Of a DNA stretch of 64,000 nt, positions 53,414 to 63,961 are shown one piece after another; position 1 is the first letter of the stretch; every line of letters starts with the position of its first letter. The position numbers were made by a program, and so were the translations under genes. Source of the stretch: Bidens hawaiensis (taxonomy: Eukaryota > Streptophyta > Magnoliopsida > Asterales > Asteraceae); the NCBI GenBank assembly GCA_021521415.1, contig JAIQDT010002044.1, positions 310,001 to 374,000 on the forward strand, given 5' to 3'. A model generated the notes under the pieces. The model saw only the letters and a program-made list of their open reading frames with translations. It was not told the origin of the DNA and ran no database searches.

Positions 53414-53972
53414 TGTTGGTGCATTTTGTGGCCGTCGCTATGCAATTCTGACCAGCGGATCGCCACAGGCGAAGTTAGCACAACTTCGCCTTAGGCGAAG
53501 TTAGAACAACTTCGCCAACGGCGAAGTTGTAACAACTTCTGCCTTAGGCGAAGTTATCACAACTTCGCCTAGGCGAAGTTATGCACAACTTCGCCTACTG
53601 AAGCCCAGGCCCGTGAATGTTATCTATATATACATGTGTCATGTTTAGTTTTAGGGATCAAGTAATCAAGTAATCCAGTAATTCGTATTGTGTTATAGTT
53701 CAGTTAGAGAGAGCAAGAAAGTGAGAGTCGTGTAAGACGACCCGAGGTAGAGCTCACCTCGGGTCAGTCGTGTTTCTGTTTATGTTACGGTATGTAACGT
53801 GTTTTATTATTATATGAATCTGCAGATTTGATTATCCATTCTTGTATTTGTTTGTGTATTTGATCGTGTACGTGTTTGTGTTCTTCGTCTATACACCAAT
53901 AAACGAGTCTAGGAGGATTCCGCACTCCTAGACCTCGTGCGGATCTCGTATCGATCAGCACCGGGACTAACA
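53414..53972 (+). repeat. Copia-C 5' LTR
   Basis: 559 bp, TGTTGGTGCA...GGGACTAACA. TATATATA at 53625-53632 is the likely promoter; the hairpin array lies just upstream of it, in U3. Confidence 0.95.
53468..53595. repeat. GGCGAAGTT / AACTTCGCC hairpin array in the LTR
   Basis: Five successive units of about 26 bp, each GGCGAAGTT + about 5 nt + AACTTCGCC, i.e. five potential 9-bp-stem hairpins. One right arm (unit 3) has an extra T. Repeated at 55457-55584 in the other LTR. Confidence 0.95.
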
Positions 53973-53974
53973 AG

Positions 53975-53986
53975 TGGTATCAGAGC
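53975..53986 (+). other. Copia-C primer-binding site
   Basis: TGGTATCAGAGC, perfect complement of the initiator tRNA-Met 3' end, two bases after the LTR. Confidence 0.9.
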
Positions 53987-54070
53987 CTTAGGCTCTTACG
54001 CTATGGTTCGAGATCTGCGTTTTGGTGTTTCTGGCACGTTTCTGTGCGTTTCTGGCCGAACAGCGCCGCA

Positions 54071-54260
54071 GGCGAAGTTAGTGTTCATCAGGCGAAGTTG
54101 CCGTCACTGTTCGTAGGGTTTCAGCGAAGATATAAGATCTGGCGAAGTTATGGACAGGCGAAGTTAGCAGCCAGGCGAAGTTATAGCCAGGCGAAGTTAT
54201 AGCCAGGCGAAGTTACGAACAGGCGAAGTTGACTTTGGGCGAAGTTGACTTCTCGGCGAA

Positions 54261-54263
<3 letters not shown>
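54071..54263 (+). repeat. Ten direct GGCGAAGTT motifs in the Copia-C leader
   Basis: Ten copies of the same 9-mer, all in one orientation, spaced mainly 14-17 bp, with no paired AACTTCGCC arms; the array ends at a poly(A) run. Confidence 0.93.

Positions 54264-54317
<54 letters not shown>
54264..54317. repeat. poly(A) run, 54 nt
   Basis: Uninterrupted A tract inside the Copia-C internal region. Confidence 0.95.
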
Positions 54318-54320
<3 letters not shown>

Positions 54321-55402
54321 TCTGGAACGCCCGCTTACACGAAAATTTGCCCAAGCCATTTTTATCAGTCGGGAAGTCTTCTGAAAAAGTTTGGCAAAAA
54401 TAAATTTTTTCGGCAAAATTTCCGGGAAATTTTCGGTTAATTTTCGGGTCTGTGATGAAGATTTTTCTGGACATCCTATACAAGTTGATTACTTTCCAGA
54501 AAAAATTTGGTGACAGTGAAATTTTCACTGACTTTGGAGTTTTCGTCTATATGGCCAGGTGTACACGATTATTGTGAGACCAAAGATGTGGTTCCGTCAA
54601 CGAGTGATCTTGTTATCTTTTGGTCTTACGTGTGAACAAATACGTGTCAACTCTGGATTTGGAGTTGATGTTCTGAATGGGATATTGTTTGGTACTGGAT
54701 ATTGACACAGATTCGGGTGTTTGTGGGCAATGAAATTGTTGTTGTTCGTGGTGACCAACCGAAGAAAGTCAAATTAAACTGAAGGTTTTCGTCATTACTG
54801 GATTGCGGTCAGAGCATATTATTTATGTTATTTTCAAGGCGTTCGAGAATTGGATCCTGAAACGTGATGCTTATTTATACGAGTGAAGATTCTGGAACAA
54901 GTTGGATTTAACCGGGAATTAAAGTGTCTATGTTCTTGATTGTTATCCCTGGTGATTGAAGATGCTTCGGATTAATTAATGGTCATGTGTTAGATTCTGT
55001 CAAGGTGGTTTTGTGATGAAATTGATCACCTGATGTTGAGTAGTTGAAGATTAAACCTTATCGTATGCCGACGAGTTGGTGAAGTTGTGGAGGAAGCCCA
55101 ACTTCATGTGTTGGTGAAGTCAGATGGACTCACGTGATTGATTGAGATGATCTATTGGCACGAGGATGCATGCATTTCAAAGACCTCAATCGTTATAGTC
55201 GGAGAAGCTTACACTGAAGGGGAGATCTGATATGGAAGACGCTGGGTGATTGGTAGATTTGTGAAGCTACAGGACGGATTCAGACACGGCTGGTTGACTG
55301 CAAACAGGGATCATCAGTTAAGGGGGAGACTGTTGGTGCATGTTTTGTAACAGATGATCCTTTGTGTTTGTTAGAATTGAGAGCAACGGCCAAAGGGGAG
55401 AC

Positions 55403-55960
55403 TGTTGGTGCATTTTGTGGCCGTCGCTATGCAATTCTGACCAGCGGATCGCCACAGGCGAAGTTAGCACAACTTCGCCTTAGGCGAAGTTAGAACAACT
55501 TCGCCAACGGCGAAGTTGTAACAACTTCTGCCTTAGGCGAAGTTATCACAACTTCGCCTAGGCGAAGTTATGCACAACTTCGCCTACTGAAGCCCAGGCC
55601 CGTGAATGTTATCTATATATACATGTGTCATGTTTAGTTTTAGGGATCAAGTAATCAAGTAATCCAGTAATTCGTATTGTGTTATAGTTCAGTTAGAGAG
55701 AGCAAGAAAGTGAGAGTCGTGTAAGACGACCCGAGGTAGAGCTCACCTCGGGTCAGTCGTGTTTCTGTTTATGTTACGGTATGTAACGTGTTTTATTATT
55801 ATATGAATCTGCAGATTTGATTATCCATTCTTGTATTTGTTTGTGTATTTGATCGTGTACGTGTTTGTGTTATTCGTCTGTACATCATAAACGAGTCTAG
55901 GAGGATTCCGCACTCCTAGACCTCGTGCGGATCTCGTATCGATCAGCACCGGGACTAACA
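55403..55960 (+). repeat. Copia-C 3' LTR
   Basis: 558-bp copy of 53414-53972; TATATATA at 55614-55621. The differences cluster near 55870-55890. Confidence 0.95.
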
Positions 55961-56353
55961 AGAACTTAAAATTTGATCAACCACCTAAAACCATTTTTTT
56001 AAACCATTTAAACCACCTAATCCATAAAAAAAATTCCCAAAACCACCATATCAGCGCAACATTATGTATAAAATTTTTCTCAAAAACCATCACTTTCTTC
56101 AACTACACCAAACTTTCGCAAAACTCCATTAAAAAATTTTATATATATGTACACACACAAAATACATGTATATATGTGTGTAAGTGAGAGAGAGAGAGGG
56201 GGGTGGCCCTCACTTTTCGTCCGTCTTCTGGCAGGCACAAACCCCACCCTTTCGGATAACTTTCTACTAACACTTGAGGTTTGCGACATCACGTTTGTTG
56301 TGTGCCATATTGGACGGGCCACAACTACGACCATAGCGTTATGGGTGTTCTTA

Positions 56354-56877
56354 TTAATAATGCTTGAAAATAGAAGGTTACTTATAAATGCCCAGTTATT
56401 TATGCCGTATATCCGTGAATCACCTCGTAAAGTTTAAAAATGTAAACAACTAGAAAATAAGTCCCCGCAAGAAAATAAGTCCCCCGCAACGGTGGGTGTG
56501 GGGGGGGGGAGTGTGAGAGAAAACTAATGACGTGAAGTTGTTGCGGTTTCTGGATCGTTATGCCGAGGATGAAGGTTTTTGATGTAACGTCGAATGCATC
56601 GATGACTTTGGTGACAATTATTGATTTTCCTGTTTTGACAGTTGGGGTGAATGTCTTTGGAACTCCTACCATTAAAAAGTTGTAGAATGGTTGAAAGCCA
56701 AAATAACAAAATAAAAGACTATGATTAAGGCGTTAGAAATTGGTCTGTAATGTATTTTTTTTCTATAGTGAATTGTAATATATATAAATATAATATACTC
56801 TTATTCTGATTATCCAAATTGAATTTTTATTTATGTCTTGCTCATGAAATGAATGGTTCTGATAAACTTAAAATTCT
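56354..56877. other. intergenic, distal upstream region of the vicilin-like gene
   Basis: AT-rich with a G run near 56500; no gene. Short ORFs on either strand lack coding features. Confidence 0.55.
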
Positions 56878-56997
56878 CATGCAAATAGTTAAAGAAAAAG
56901 ACAGTCAATGCCACACACCAATTCCCTCCACGTACCCAACCCATCATCCACGTGTCCAACACCCGACTGCCACATAACTCACACTCCATATAATAAA
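56878..56997 (+). promoter_or_regulatory. Seed-type promoter elements of the vicilin-like gene
   Basis: RY/Sph element CATGCA at 56878-56883, ACGT core (CACGTA) at about 56929, G-box/ABRE-like CACGTG at 56949-56954, and a TATAATAAA box at 56989-56997, about 60 bp before the ATG. RY plus ACGT/G-box is the known signature of ABI3/FUS3- and bZIP-controlled seed storage genes, so embryo-specific, ABA-responsive expression is inferred. Confidence 0.6.
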
Positions 56998-57057
56998 TGT
57001 AACCATCTTCTTCACAGAAACACACACTAGCTCAACCAGCTCAAAACTTCATCAACA

Positions 57058-60000
57058 ATGTCTAATAATAATAATTGTCTTCCAATTTGGGTTGTATTTA
57101 TAGTATCTGTTTGTGTTTTCTTCCCACAATCAACAACAGCTTTGCATGGTGGTGGAAAGGTGGGAGATGGTGGCAGTGTTCCGGTGCCGGTGGCCGGAAC
57201 ACATGGGACGGTGGTGAGACAAGATCAGCGGTGGGTAGCGGTTTCGAGCGAGTTCGGAGAGATTGCGGGTGTGAAAGTGAGTGATGGTAAAGATGGATTC
57301 TATGATCTCCAGTTCATTACCATGGAACCAAACTCTCTTTTTGTTCCTGTGCTTCTTCATTCCGACATGGTTTTCTATGTCAAGTCAGGTACTTACTTCA
57401 CATTTTAAATGGGTTATCGGGTCAACATGTTTAATTAACGATCGAGTTGCCCATTTAGTTATTAAATAAATATGTGTTGCCAAAACGACACATTTACGTA
57501 AACAAGTTAATTAAGCAACTTAACTCGATCACCACTATTTAGTTAAAACAAGTTAACCAAAAGAAGACCACTTACTAAACAAGTGTGACATTTAGTTAAC
57601 AAGTTAACTCAAAGAAGGTACTGCTTACTAAACAAGTGTGACCCATTTCATTAAACATGTTAACAAGTTAACTAAAAGAAGACTACTTACTAAACAAGTG
57701 TGATCCATTTAATTATTAAACATGTGTGCCCAACGCTACCTATTTAGTTAAACAAGTTAGCCCAAAGGCTACTAGTTAGACAAGTTAATCAAAATACACT
57801 ACTTATTTAGTGAAACAAGTTAACCCAAAAAGAAGACTACTTAAGAAATAACTGAGACTCATTTAGATAGGGAAGTTAACCGGCCGGAACACGGCTAGCC
57901 GAAAGCAGGCTGTGTATTAACTTTGGTAAATGTTACAAGCTAAAACCTAATTATGTGCCTTGTTAAATTTTCACCTTTTTTAACACGGTTAAAAAGGATG
58001 TTAATAAAAAAATCAATTGTATAACATGTCTTAAATAAATAACCATTATGGCCTCTTCTGTATTTGAACTAATAATAACACCGTTTCATTTAATCAGGAA
58101 GTGGAACGTTGAATTGGGTTGATCTTCAGAAAGAAAAGAAAAAACTTCGACAAGTAGACTTGAGAACAGGAGATGTTTATCGGCTCCGCACCGGATCTTT
58201 CTTCTACTTACAAAGCAACTTAGAATCCGAACGGCGGAAGTTTCGTATCACCGCCATTTTCTCCGACTCCAAGGAGGAGATACGAGTATGTATTTAAACT
58301 TCAAACTCAATGCTCAAACACCACACTTACAAAATATATGTTTCTATGCAGGAAGGATCATCGTTTGGACCCTATTCAAGCGTTGGCGATTTGCTGTTAG
58401 GGTTTGATAACAAAGTCCTTCAAGCAGCACTTAATGTAAGAAAAGTTCAAAACATTAAGACAACAAAGATACTTAGAAGATCACAACTTGCTAAACCTAA
58501 ACTGTTATGTTTCTTGTTCAGGTTAACGAGGTAGTGTTACAGGAGTTGAGAAGTGGAGGACGACAACAAATGATTGTGCACGGAGTCTCGACCGCGAATG
58601 AAATGTTTGAGATGCATTATAGGAGCATGAGAGCCTTCCTCGGGCTTATTGGTAACGGCATGATTGAATTGAACAAAAATAAAAAGGGAAAGGCGTTTAA
58701 CATCCTAGAAGCGAAGCATGATTTCGAGAATTGCAATGGGTGGAGTCTTGTTGTTACAAGCAAACAAATGGACACGTTAAAGGACTCTGATTTTGGTATC
58801 TTCTTGGTTAATCTAACCAAGGTTAGCACCCATCAAGAATTAATATTTTTTTACATACATATTTTGAAAATATTTACACAGTGATATTGTGTTGTGATGA
58901 CATTAGGGGTCGATGATGGGGCCGCATTGGAACCCGATGACAGCAGAGATTGCAGTAGTTTTGGAAGGAAGTGGAATGGTTCATGTGGTGTGTCCGAGTA
59001 CTGTAGACGAAGCGGAGTGTAAAAACTTGCGGTTTAGAGTTGAAGAAGGTGATGTGTTTGTAGTGCCAAGATATCATCCGATGGCTCAGATCTCTTTTAA
59101 CAATGGGTCGTTTATTTTCTTGGGATTCACGACTACACAAAAGAATAACCATCCACAATACTTGGTTGGTTCAGCATCGGTTTTCCAGGTATTGGATAAA
59201 AGGGTGTTGGCAGCTTCTTTGGGTGTGAGCAACACAACAATGGATGAAATGTTATCAGCTCAGAGTGGTGCCATTATTCTGGAATGCACCTCATGTGCGG
59301 AAGAAGAAGAAAGGTTAATGGAAGAGGAAATTCAACGGGAAAAAGAGGAGGAAGCTAAGGAAAGAGAAGAGGAAGAAAAAGAGAGAGAAGCGGAAGAAGA
59401 AGCAAGGCGACAAGAAGAGGCGAGAAGAGAGCAAGAGGAGGCACAAAAGAGGGCTGAAGAAGAGGCAAAAAGAGAGCAAGAGGAAGCCCAAAAAAGGGAA
59501 GAAGAAATTGCAAGAAGAGAGCAGGAGGAGCAAGAGGCTAAGAGGCGTCAGGAAGAAGAGGAAGCTGCTAGAAAACAAGAGGAGGCGGAAAGAGAGCAAG
59601 AAGAAGCCCGAAAGAGAGAGGAAGAAGCGGCGAGAAGAGAGCAAGAAGAACAAGAGGCTAAGAGGCGATGGGAGGAAGAGGAGGCAGCTAGACAGAAAGA
59701 GGCGGAGGAAAGAGAACGAGAGGAAGCTCGAAGGAGGGAAGAAGAAGCGGCGAGAAGAGAAGAGGAGGCCAAGAGGCGACAGGAGGAAGAAGAGGCTGCT
59801 AGACAGCAAGAGGAGGCGGCGGAAAGGTGGAGACAACAAGAAGAGGAGGCAGCCACCAGGAGGAGACATCAAGAAGAGGAGGCTGCGAAAGAACAAGAAC
59901 AGAAAGCCGAAAGGAGAAGGCAGGAAGAGGAGGAATTAGCTAGACAAAGGCAAGAACAAGAAGAGGCTGCAGCCCGTAGGCAACAAGAACAAGAGGCCGC

Positions 60001-60625
60001 AGCCCGAAGACAACAAGAACAAGAGGCCGCTGCCAGAAGGCAACAAGAACAAGAAGCCGCCGCCAGAAAACAAGAGGAGACCATGACACGGCAACAAGAA
60101 GAAGAGACTGCTAGACAACAAGAGGCCGCTAGACAACAGCAAGAAGAGGCTAGAAGGCAACAACAACAACAGGCTGAGGCTGCTCGACAACAAGAGGAGG
60201 CTAGAAGACAACAACAAGAAGCAGCTGAGGCTGCTCAACAACAAGAGGAGGCAATGAGGAGGCAACAAGAAGAGGAGGCCTCTAGGCAACAAGAGGCGGC
60301 TATGAGGCGGAAACACGAAGAGGAGGCCGCTAGACAACAAGAGGCGGCTATGAGACAGAAACATATAGAAGAGGCCGCTAGACAACAAGAGGAGGGTAGA
60401 GGATACGAAGAAGAGACGGTAACACAATGGGGCGGTGGTGAAGGAAGTGAACACCAACACCAAGCACAAGGTGAAGGAGAGGCTGCGATCAAGAAAGAAC
60501 AAGAGATGGCACAAAGAGCAATAAAAGCAGATCAAGAAGCAGCCAGAAGAGAGGCAGGTGGTGGATTCAAGACCGAGTATGATGAGACAGAATTCGAGAA
60601 GCTCCATGATCGAGTTCATGTCTAA
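57058..60625 (+). CDS. Vicilin-like seed storage protein (bicupin) with long charged C-terminal tail
   Basis: Five exons: 57058-57388, 58098-58285, 58352-58435, 58522-58821 and 58907-60625, all with GT-AG borders and a continuous frame of 873 residues. Residues 1-28 are a signal peptide. Two cupin domains follow: about 45-215 (FVPVLLHSDMVFYVKSGSG, LRTGDVYRLRTGSFFYL) and about 240-430 (GSMMGPHWNPMTAEIAVVL, EEGDVFVVPRYHPMAQISF). This is the 7S vicilin fold, probably stored in protein vacuoles. From about residue 431 a 440-residue Glu/Arg/Gln/Ala tail begins (REEEEAARRQEEE-like repeats), almost entirely alpha-helical or coiled. The architecture matches the vicilin-like protein At2g18540 of Arabidopsis, which also has a charged repeat tail. 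The tail is in-frame, purine-rich and stop-free. Confidence 0.9.
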
Positions 60626-61890
60626 TTTTTTATGAATAATAATGTCTTTTTATGTTGTATCTAGTAGTAGGTTTAATTGTTGGTTTTATTGCAGATCATT
60701 GTGGGAGTTCATGTCTGATTTTGGGTTGAATAATTTGTTTCTGTTGTCTAGTAGTTAAGACTTAATGGTTGGTTTTGTAAGTTGTTGCAGATCATTGTGC
60801 TTTTCTGGGTGCACAGGTTGTAATAAATATGTTTGTTCATTTGGTAACACTAACAAAGAAACTGCATAGCATTCTTAAATCCCAAATCCAACAAAATTGT
60901 CTTTTGAAACTTAAATGAAATATTCAGTTGAACCAGATTACCAGAATGTGACCAAATAATACCTTAGTTGCATGTGAAACCTAGGAATAGAAAGAATGAC
61001 ATGCATCCGGTGTCTGGGATATATTAATTTATAAAAGAAGTTCATTTATAAAAGAAGGCAACTTAGGATATAGAAAAAAAAAATGAATTACAAACACCAA
61101 GGAATAAGTGTTAACATACAAACACTAATTGATCCAGCGGCCGTAGCCACATGACTTATGGGAGGTTGTGAATTGATCAAGTTTTGGCTGGACCACTTTG
61201 GATGTTACTATTGGCTTGTTGTTGATCAGAAGTATTCAACACATCATGTGCTATACACGACCGTTGGGGGTTGGTTACATAAACGAGAAACTGATTGGTC
61301 ATGACGGTTGACGAAACGCATTTCAACAAATGCAAGCGTTCATTGTATGTAGAAACGTTCGTAAGGGATGTAAGGTGAAATAGAGCCTGTCATAATCTTT
61401 GTACCACTTCCACGGTTTAATAACCTGCTACTAATTCTTCTTCTGGTAAATCAAAAGGTAAACGTTCACACTCGGCTAGAAAAACTAGAAACCCTATAGA
61501 TTGAAGCCACAAATTGCATCCTAAAAACAATATTTTGACTATATTTCAACTATATCAACTGTACAACCGTACTTGAACGGTTAGATAATCATAGTTGATG
61601 ATCATCATTGTTCTCATTCCTATTGCAAAACTGTACATGAAATAAACACTTTAAAGTTTTTTTAATTGTTTTAACTCATGTAAACGAGATATTCATAATA
61701 ATGAAATATCCAATAATGATGACAGGTCCCACAATGAGCCAGCTAACACCAATCATCAGCTAGGCTCCCACCATCAAAACCTTGATGGCGAGATTATACC
61801 TTAACAGCCTCAGGAAATGGTTGCAGTTAACAGTGAGGCTGATGGCGAGGTTACCCTTGTTAGGAGTTTTACAAGAAATTCGTCCATACC
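60626..61890. other. 3' flank of the vicilin-like gene and intergenic DNA
   Basis: A likely polyadenylation signal AATAAA is at 60822-60827. The 3' UTR includes two copies of TTGCAGATCATTGTG (about 60690 and 60785), suggesting a small local duplication. Beyond about 60850 nothing is recognised. Confidence 0.55.
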
Positions 61891-61892
61891 AA

Positions 61893-61920
61893 AAATAATA
61901 ATAATAATAATAATAAATAA
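61893..61920. repeat. (AAT)n microsatellite
   Basis: About eight ATA/AAT units. Confidence 0.85.
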
Positions 61921-61974
61921 TGACTTCATCATTAAAAGAAAAGTTATATATGATATGAAAAAAGCGGTAAATTA

Positions 61975-62556
61975 CTCCAAAATTACTTTATAGAATAATA
62001 ACCAAGTTTCAGTTTTGTTTTAATCAGAAACTAGTGTAAAGTTTTGTTTTATTTGGGTCACTTAACTTTTGTTTAGTGTATCAATCCTAGGTATGTGACA
62101 GGTTATTTAGGTTTTTTTTTCAAATATTTTGACATTGCATAATATTTTTTAGAAATTTCAAAAATAAGTAAAAATATGTGAAAAAAAAATTTTTAAATTG
62201 CAAAAATGTGCAAAAAAATTTTGAAATAATGAACAAAAATTCACCAATTTCTTTATCATAATTATGGTTTTTTTAATAAAAAAAAATATCATTCAAAATT
62301 TTAATGGTAGAAATTATTAATTGCAATCATACCAAAAAAATAGAAACCTTTTAATTATATTGTCATAAAAGAATATGATTAAATGATGATAAAATAAAAA
62401 AAAGAACCTACATAACTTGCTATCCATGTCAAATATCTAGGATTGAAACACTAAATAAATGTAAAGTGACCTAAATAGAACAAAACTTTACACTAGTGCC
62501 CTGATTAGAACAAAACTGAAACTTGGTTACTATTTTATGAAGTAATCCCGAAACTA
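61975..62556. repeat. Long-arm foldback / MITE element
   Basis: The left arm (about 61975-62118) and right arm (about 62402-62556) are inverted copies; both carry AACCAAGTTTCAGTTTTGTT, CTAGTGTAAAGTTTTGTT and TCAATCCTAG. The centre is poly-A/T-rich and non-coding. Target duplication not resolved. Confidence 0.75.
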
Positions 62557-62652
62557 TTCTTTGAAAATCAGTGCTTTGTGCCATGTTTAAATAAGTCATG
62601 TGAACCAAAAAATTACCTTCGAGCAAAACATTATTTTAATTAAGTAAATGCT

Positions 62653-63350
62653 ATGAATGAAGAGGTAAAGGCGTTGAATAGAAATAACACATGGACCTTA
62701 GTTGACTTTCCAAATGATAGAAAACTAATAGAATGTAAGTGGATTTACAAAATCAAATACAAATCCACAAATGAAATTGAAATGTACAAAGCTAGACTTG
62801 TTGCAAAAGAGCAGTTAAAAGGAAGATGTGGACTCTGATGAAACATTTTCTCTAGTTGTAAAAAATGGTCACTATTCGATGTGTTATCAACCTTGTTGAA
62901 AAATCTCGTCTCTTTACTAGCTTGACATTAACAATGTATTTTTTACTATGGTAGTCTAAATGAAAAAGTCTATACTATAAGGTTTTTTTTTTCAAAGAAT
63001 GAAACCAAAGTGCGCAGATTCAATATATCCTAATATGGACTTAAACAAGCCCCTAAAATGTGGAATGAAAAAGTAGTAAGTGTTCTTATTGAACACGGCT
63101 TTATTCAATGTAGATGAGTACTCCTCTGTGTTAAAATACGAATAACATAGTTATCACAGGAAATGATCAAAATGAGAAAACGAAAGTAGAACAAACTCAT
63201 AAATCAAATAGGTGCTGAAATACTATCGATTGAGGTCTCTAAGGTCTGAAAATGGAATTTTGTCTACCTCAAAAGGAAATAATGTGTTGAATTATTGGCT
63301 GAATTTGATCTTAATGGGTGAAAGAAAAAACCAGTTTGACCACGTTGACC
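62653..63350 (+). pseudogene. Decayed Ty1/copia RT remnant
   Basis: An open piece 62653-62838 reads MNEEVKALNRNNTWTLVDFP and CKWIYKIKYKS...YKARLVAK, the start of the copia RT domain. Downstream, in shifting frames, come DETFS, YGLKQAP.MWNEKVVSVLIE (about 63030-63100), VITGNDQNE (about 63150) and VELLAEFDL (about 63290). No LTR was found around it, so it is an old fragment, a different clade from Copia-A and -B. Confidence 0.85.
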
Positions 63351-63786
63351 ATTAATGGATTCAGTTATTAACAAATGTGGCCAAGCTGGTTAACCGATAC
63401 TTGCATCTACATGTTAGTGTATGTCACACGTAAATCTTAAGAGGTCCAAGAAACCGTGTGAAAGCCGTCTAAAATGTTATCTTAGCATAAAATATATTAT
63501 TATATAAAATTTATTATTTTCAATTTATATTGGTAAATGGTTTGTTTTGTTTGTTAGTAAAAAAATTATAAAAACTACAAAAACAAGTGTCCATAGTGCC
63601 ACTAGAAAGATAAATGTTACCAAGTTTGAATTATCAAGTTGAGAATACAAATACTCACAAATGTCACAAACTAGATCAAAATTGTCATCAAGTATTGTAT
63701 ACGAAATCAAAGCATTCGCTTGAAATCTATTAAAATCATGATAAGTTAAAGTACGAATAACCAAACACAAAAATTGAAGTTTAGGC
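63351..63786. other. intergenic / 3' UTR of the right-edge gene
   Basis: AT-rich. The part nearest 63786 is probably the 3' UTR of the minus-strand gene; the ORF at 63525-63770 (minus) has no domain. Confidence 0.5.
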
Positions 63787-63961
63787 TCAGATTTCAGAAT
63801 TCGCAGCTACTTGGCGTTCGATGTGTTGAGTGGCTTCCTCAATGGAAAGTAGCTGCTGCATTAACGAAGCGAGTTTTGCAACATTTTCTTCTTTTATATG
63901 AGTGGGAACCTTCTCCTCATACCCCTTGGCACCCATTGCCTTGTTTAAACTATCTTTTTGC
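63787..63961 (-). CDS. Last exon of a gene extending off the right edge, possibly valyl-tRNA synthetase
   Basis: A minus-strand exon starts after the acceptor TTTTTGCAG (63970-63962) and ends at TGA (63787-63789). It encodes about 57 residues with KAMGAKGYEEKVPTHIKEEN and KLASLMQQLLSIEEATQHIE. The pattern M...GY.EKVP..I.EEN..KL..L..EL..IE resembles the C-terminal coiled arm of class-I valyl-tRNA synthetases, which binds the tRNA. The similarity rests on one exon only and was judged from memory. No frame damage is seen, so this is probably a live gene. Other coiled-coil proteins remain possible. Confidence 0.5.

Larger units (their letters stand above)
53414..55960 (+). mobile_element. Copia-C: non-autonomous Ty1/copia element with GGCGAAGTT repeats
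   Basis: LTRs of 559 and 558 bp, duplication AGAAC at 53409-53413 and 55961-55965, canonical PBS TGGTATCAGAGC at 53975-53986 and a PPT (CCAAAGGGGAGAC) before the right LTR. The 1.4-kb internal region has no gag or pol motif in any frame. It contains ten same-direction GGCGAAGTT motifs, a 54-nt A run and unrecognised DNA. The LTRs differ at only a few positions, so it was mobile recently and needed a helper copia in trans. Confidence 0.93.
53332..56350. mobile_element. Tourist-like MITE containing Copia-C
   Basis: Left end GAGCATTCAAAACG and complement of right end GAACACCCATAACG match at 10 of 14 positions; TTA flanks both sides (53329-53331 and 56351-56353). Without Copia-C the element is about 470 bp. 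The weak termini make this moderate evidence. Confidence 0.45.

Noticed and set aside
54213..54528. Two minus ORFs with long poly-Phe runs
   Set aside because: Produced by the 54-nt A tract read on the other strand.
57075..57469. Alternative plus and minus ORFs over vicilin exon 1
   Set aside because: The 57058 frame splices cleanly into the cupin exons; the others do not.
59315..60619. Several Ser/Leu/Cys-rich minus ORFs and a Lys/Arg-rich plus ORF
   Set aside because: Mirror frames of the purine-rich vicilin tail exon; no independent gene features.
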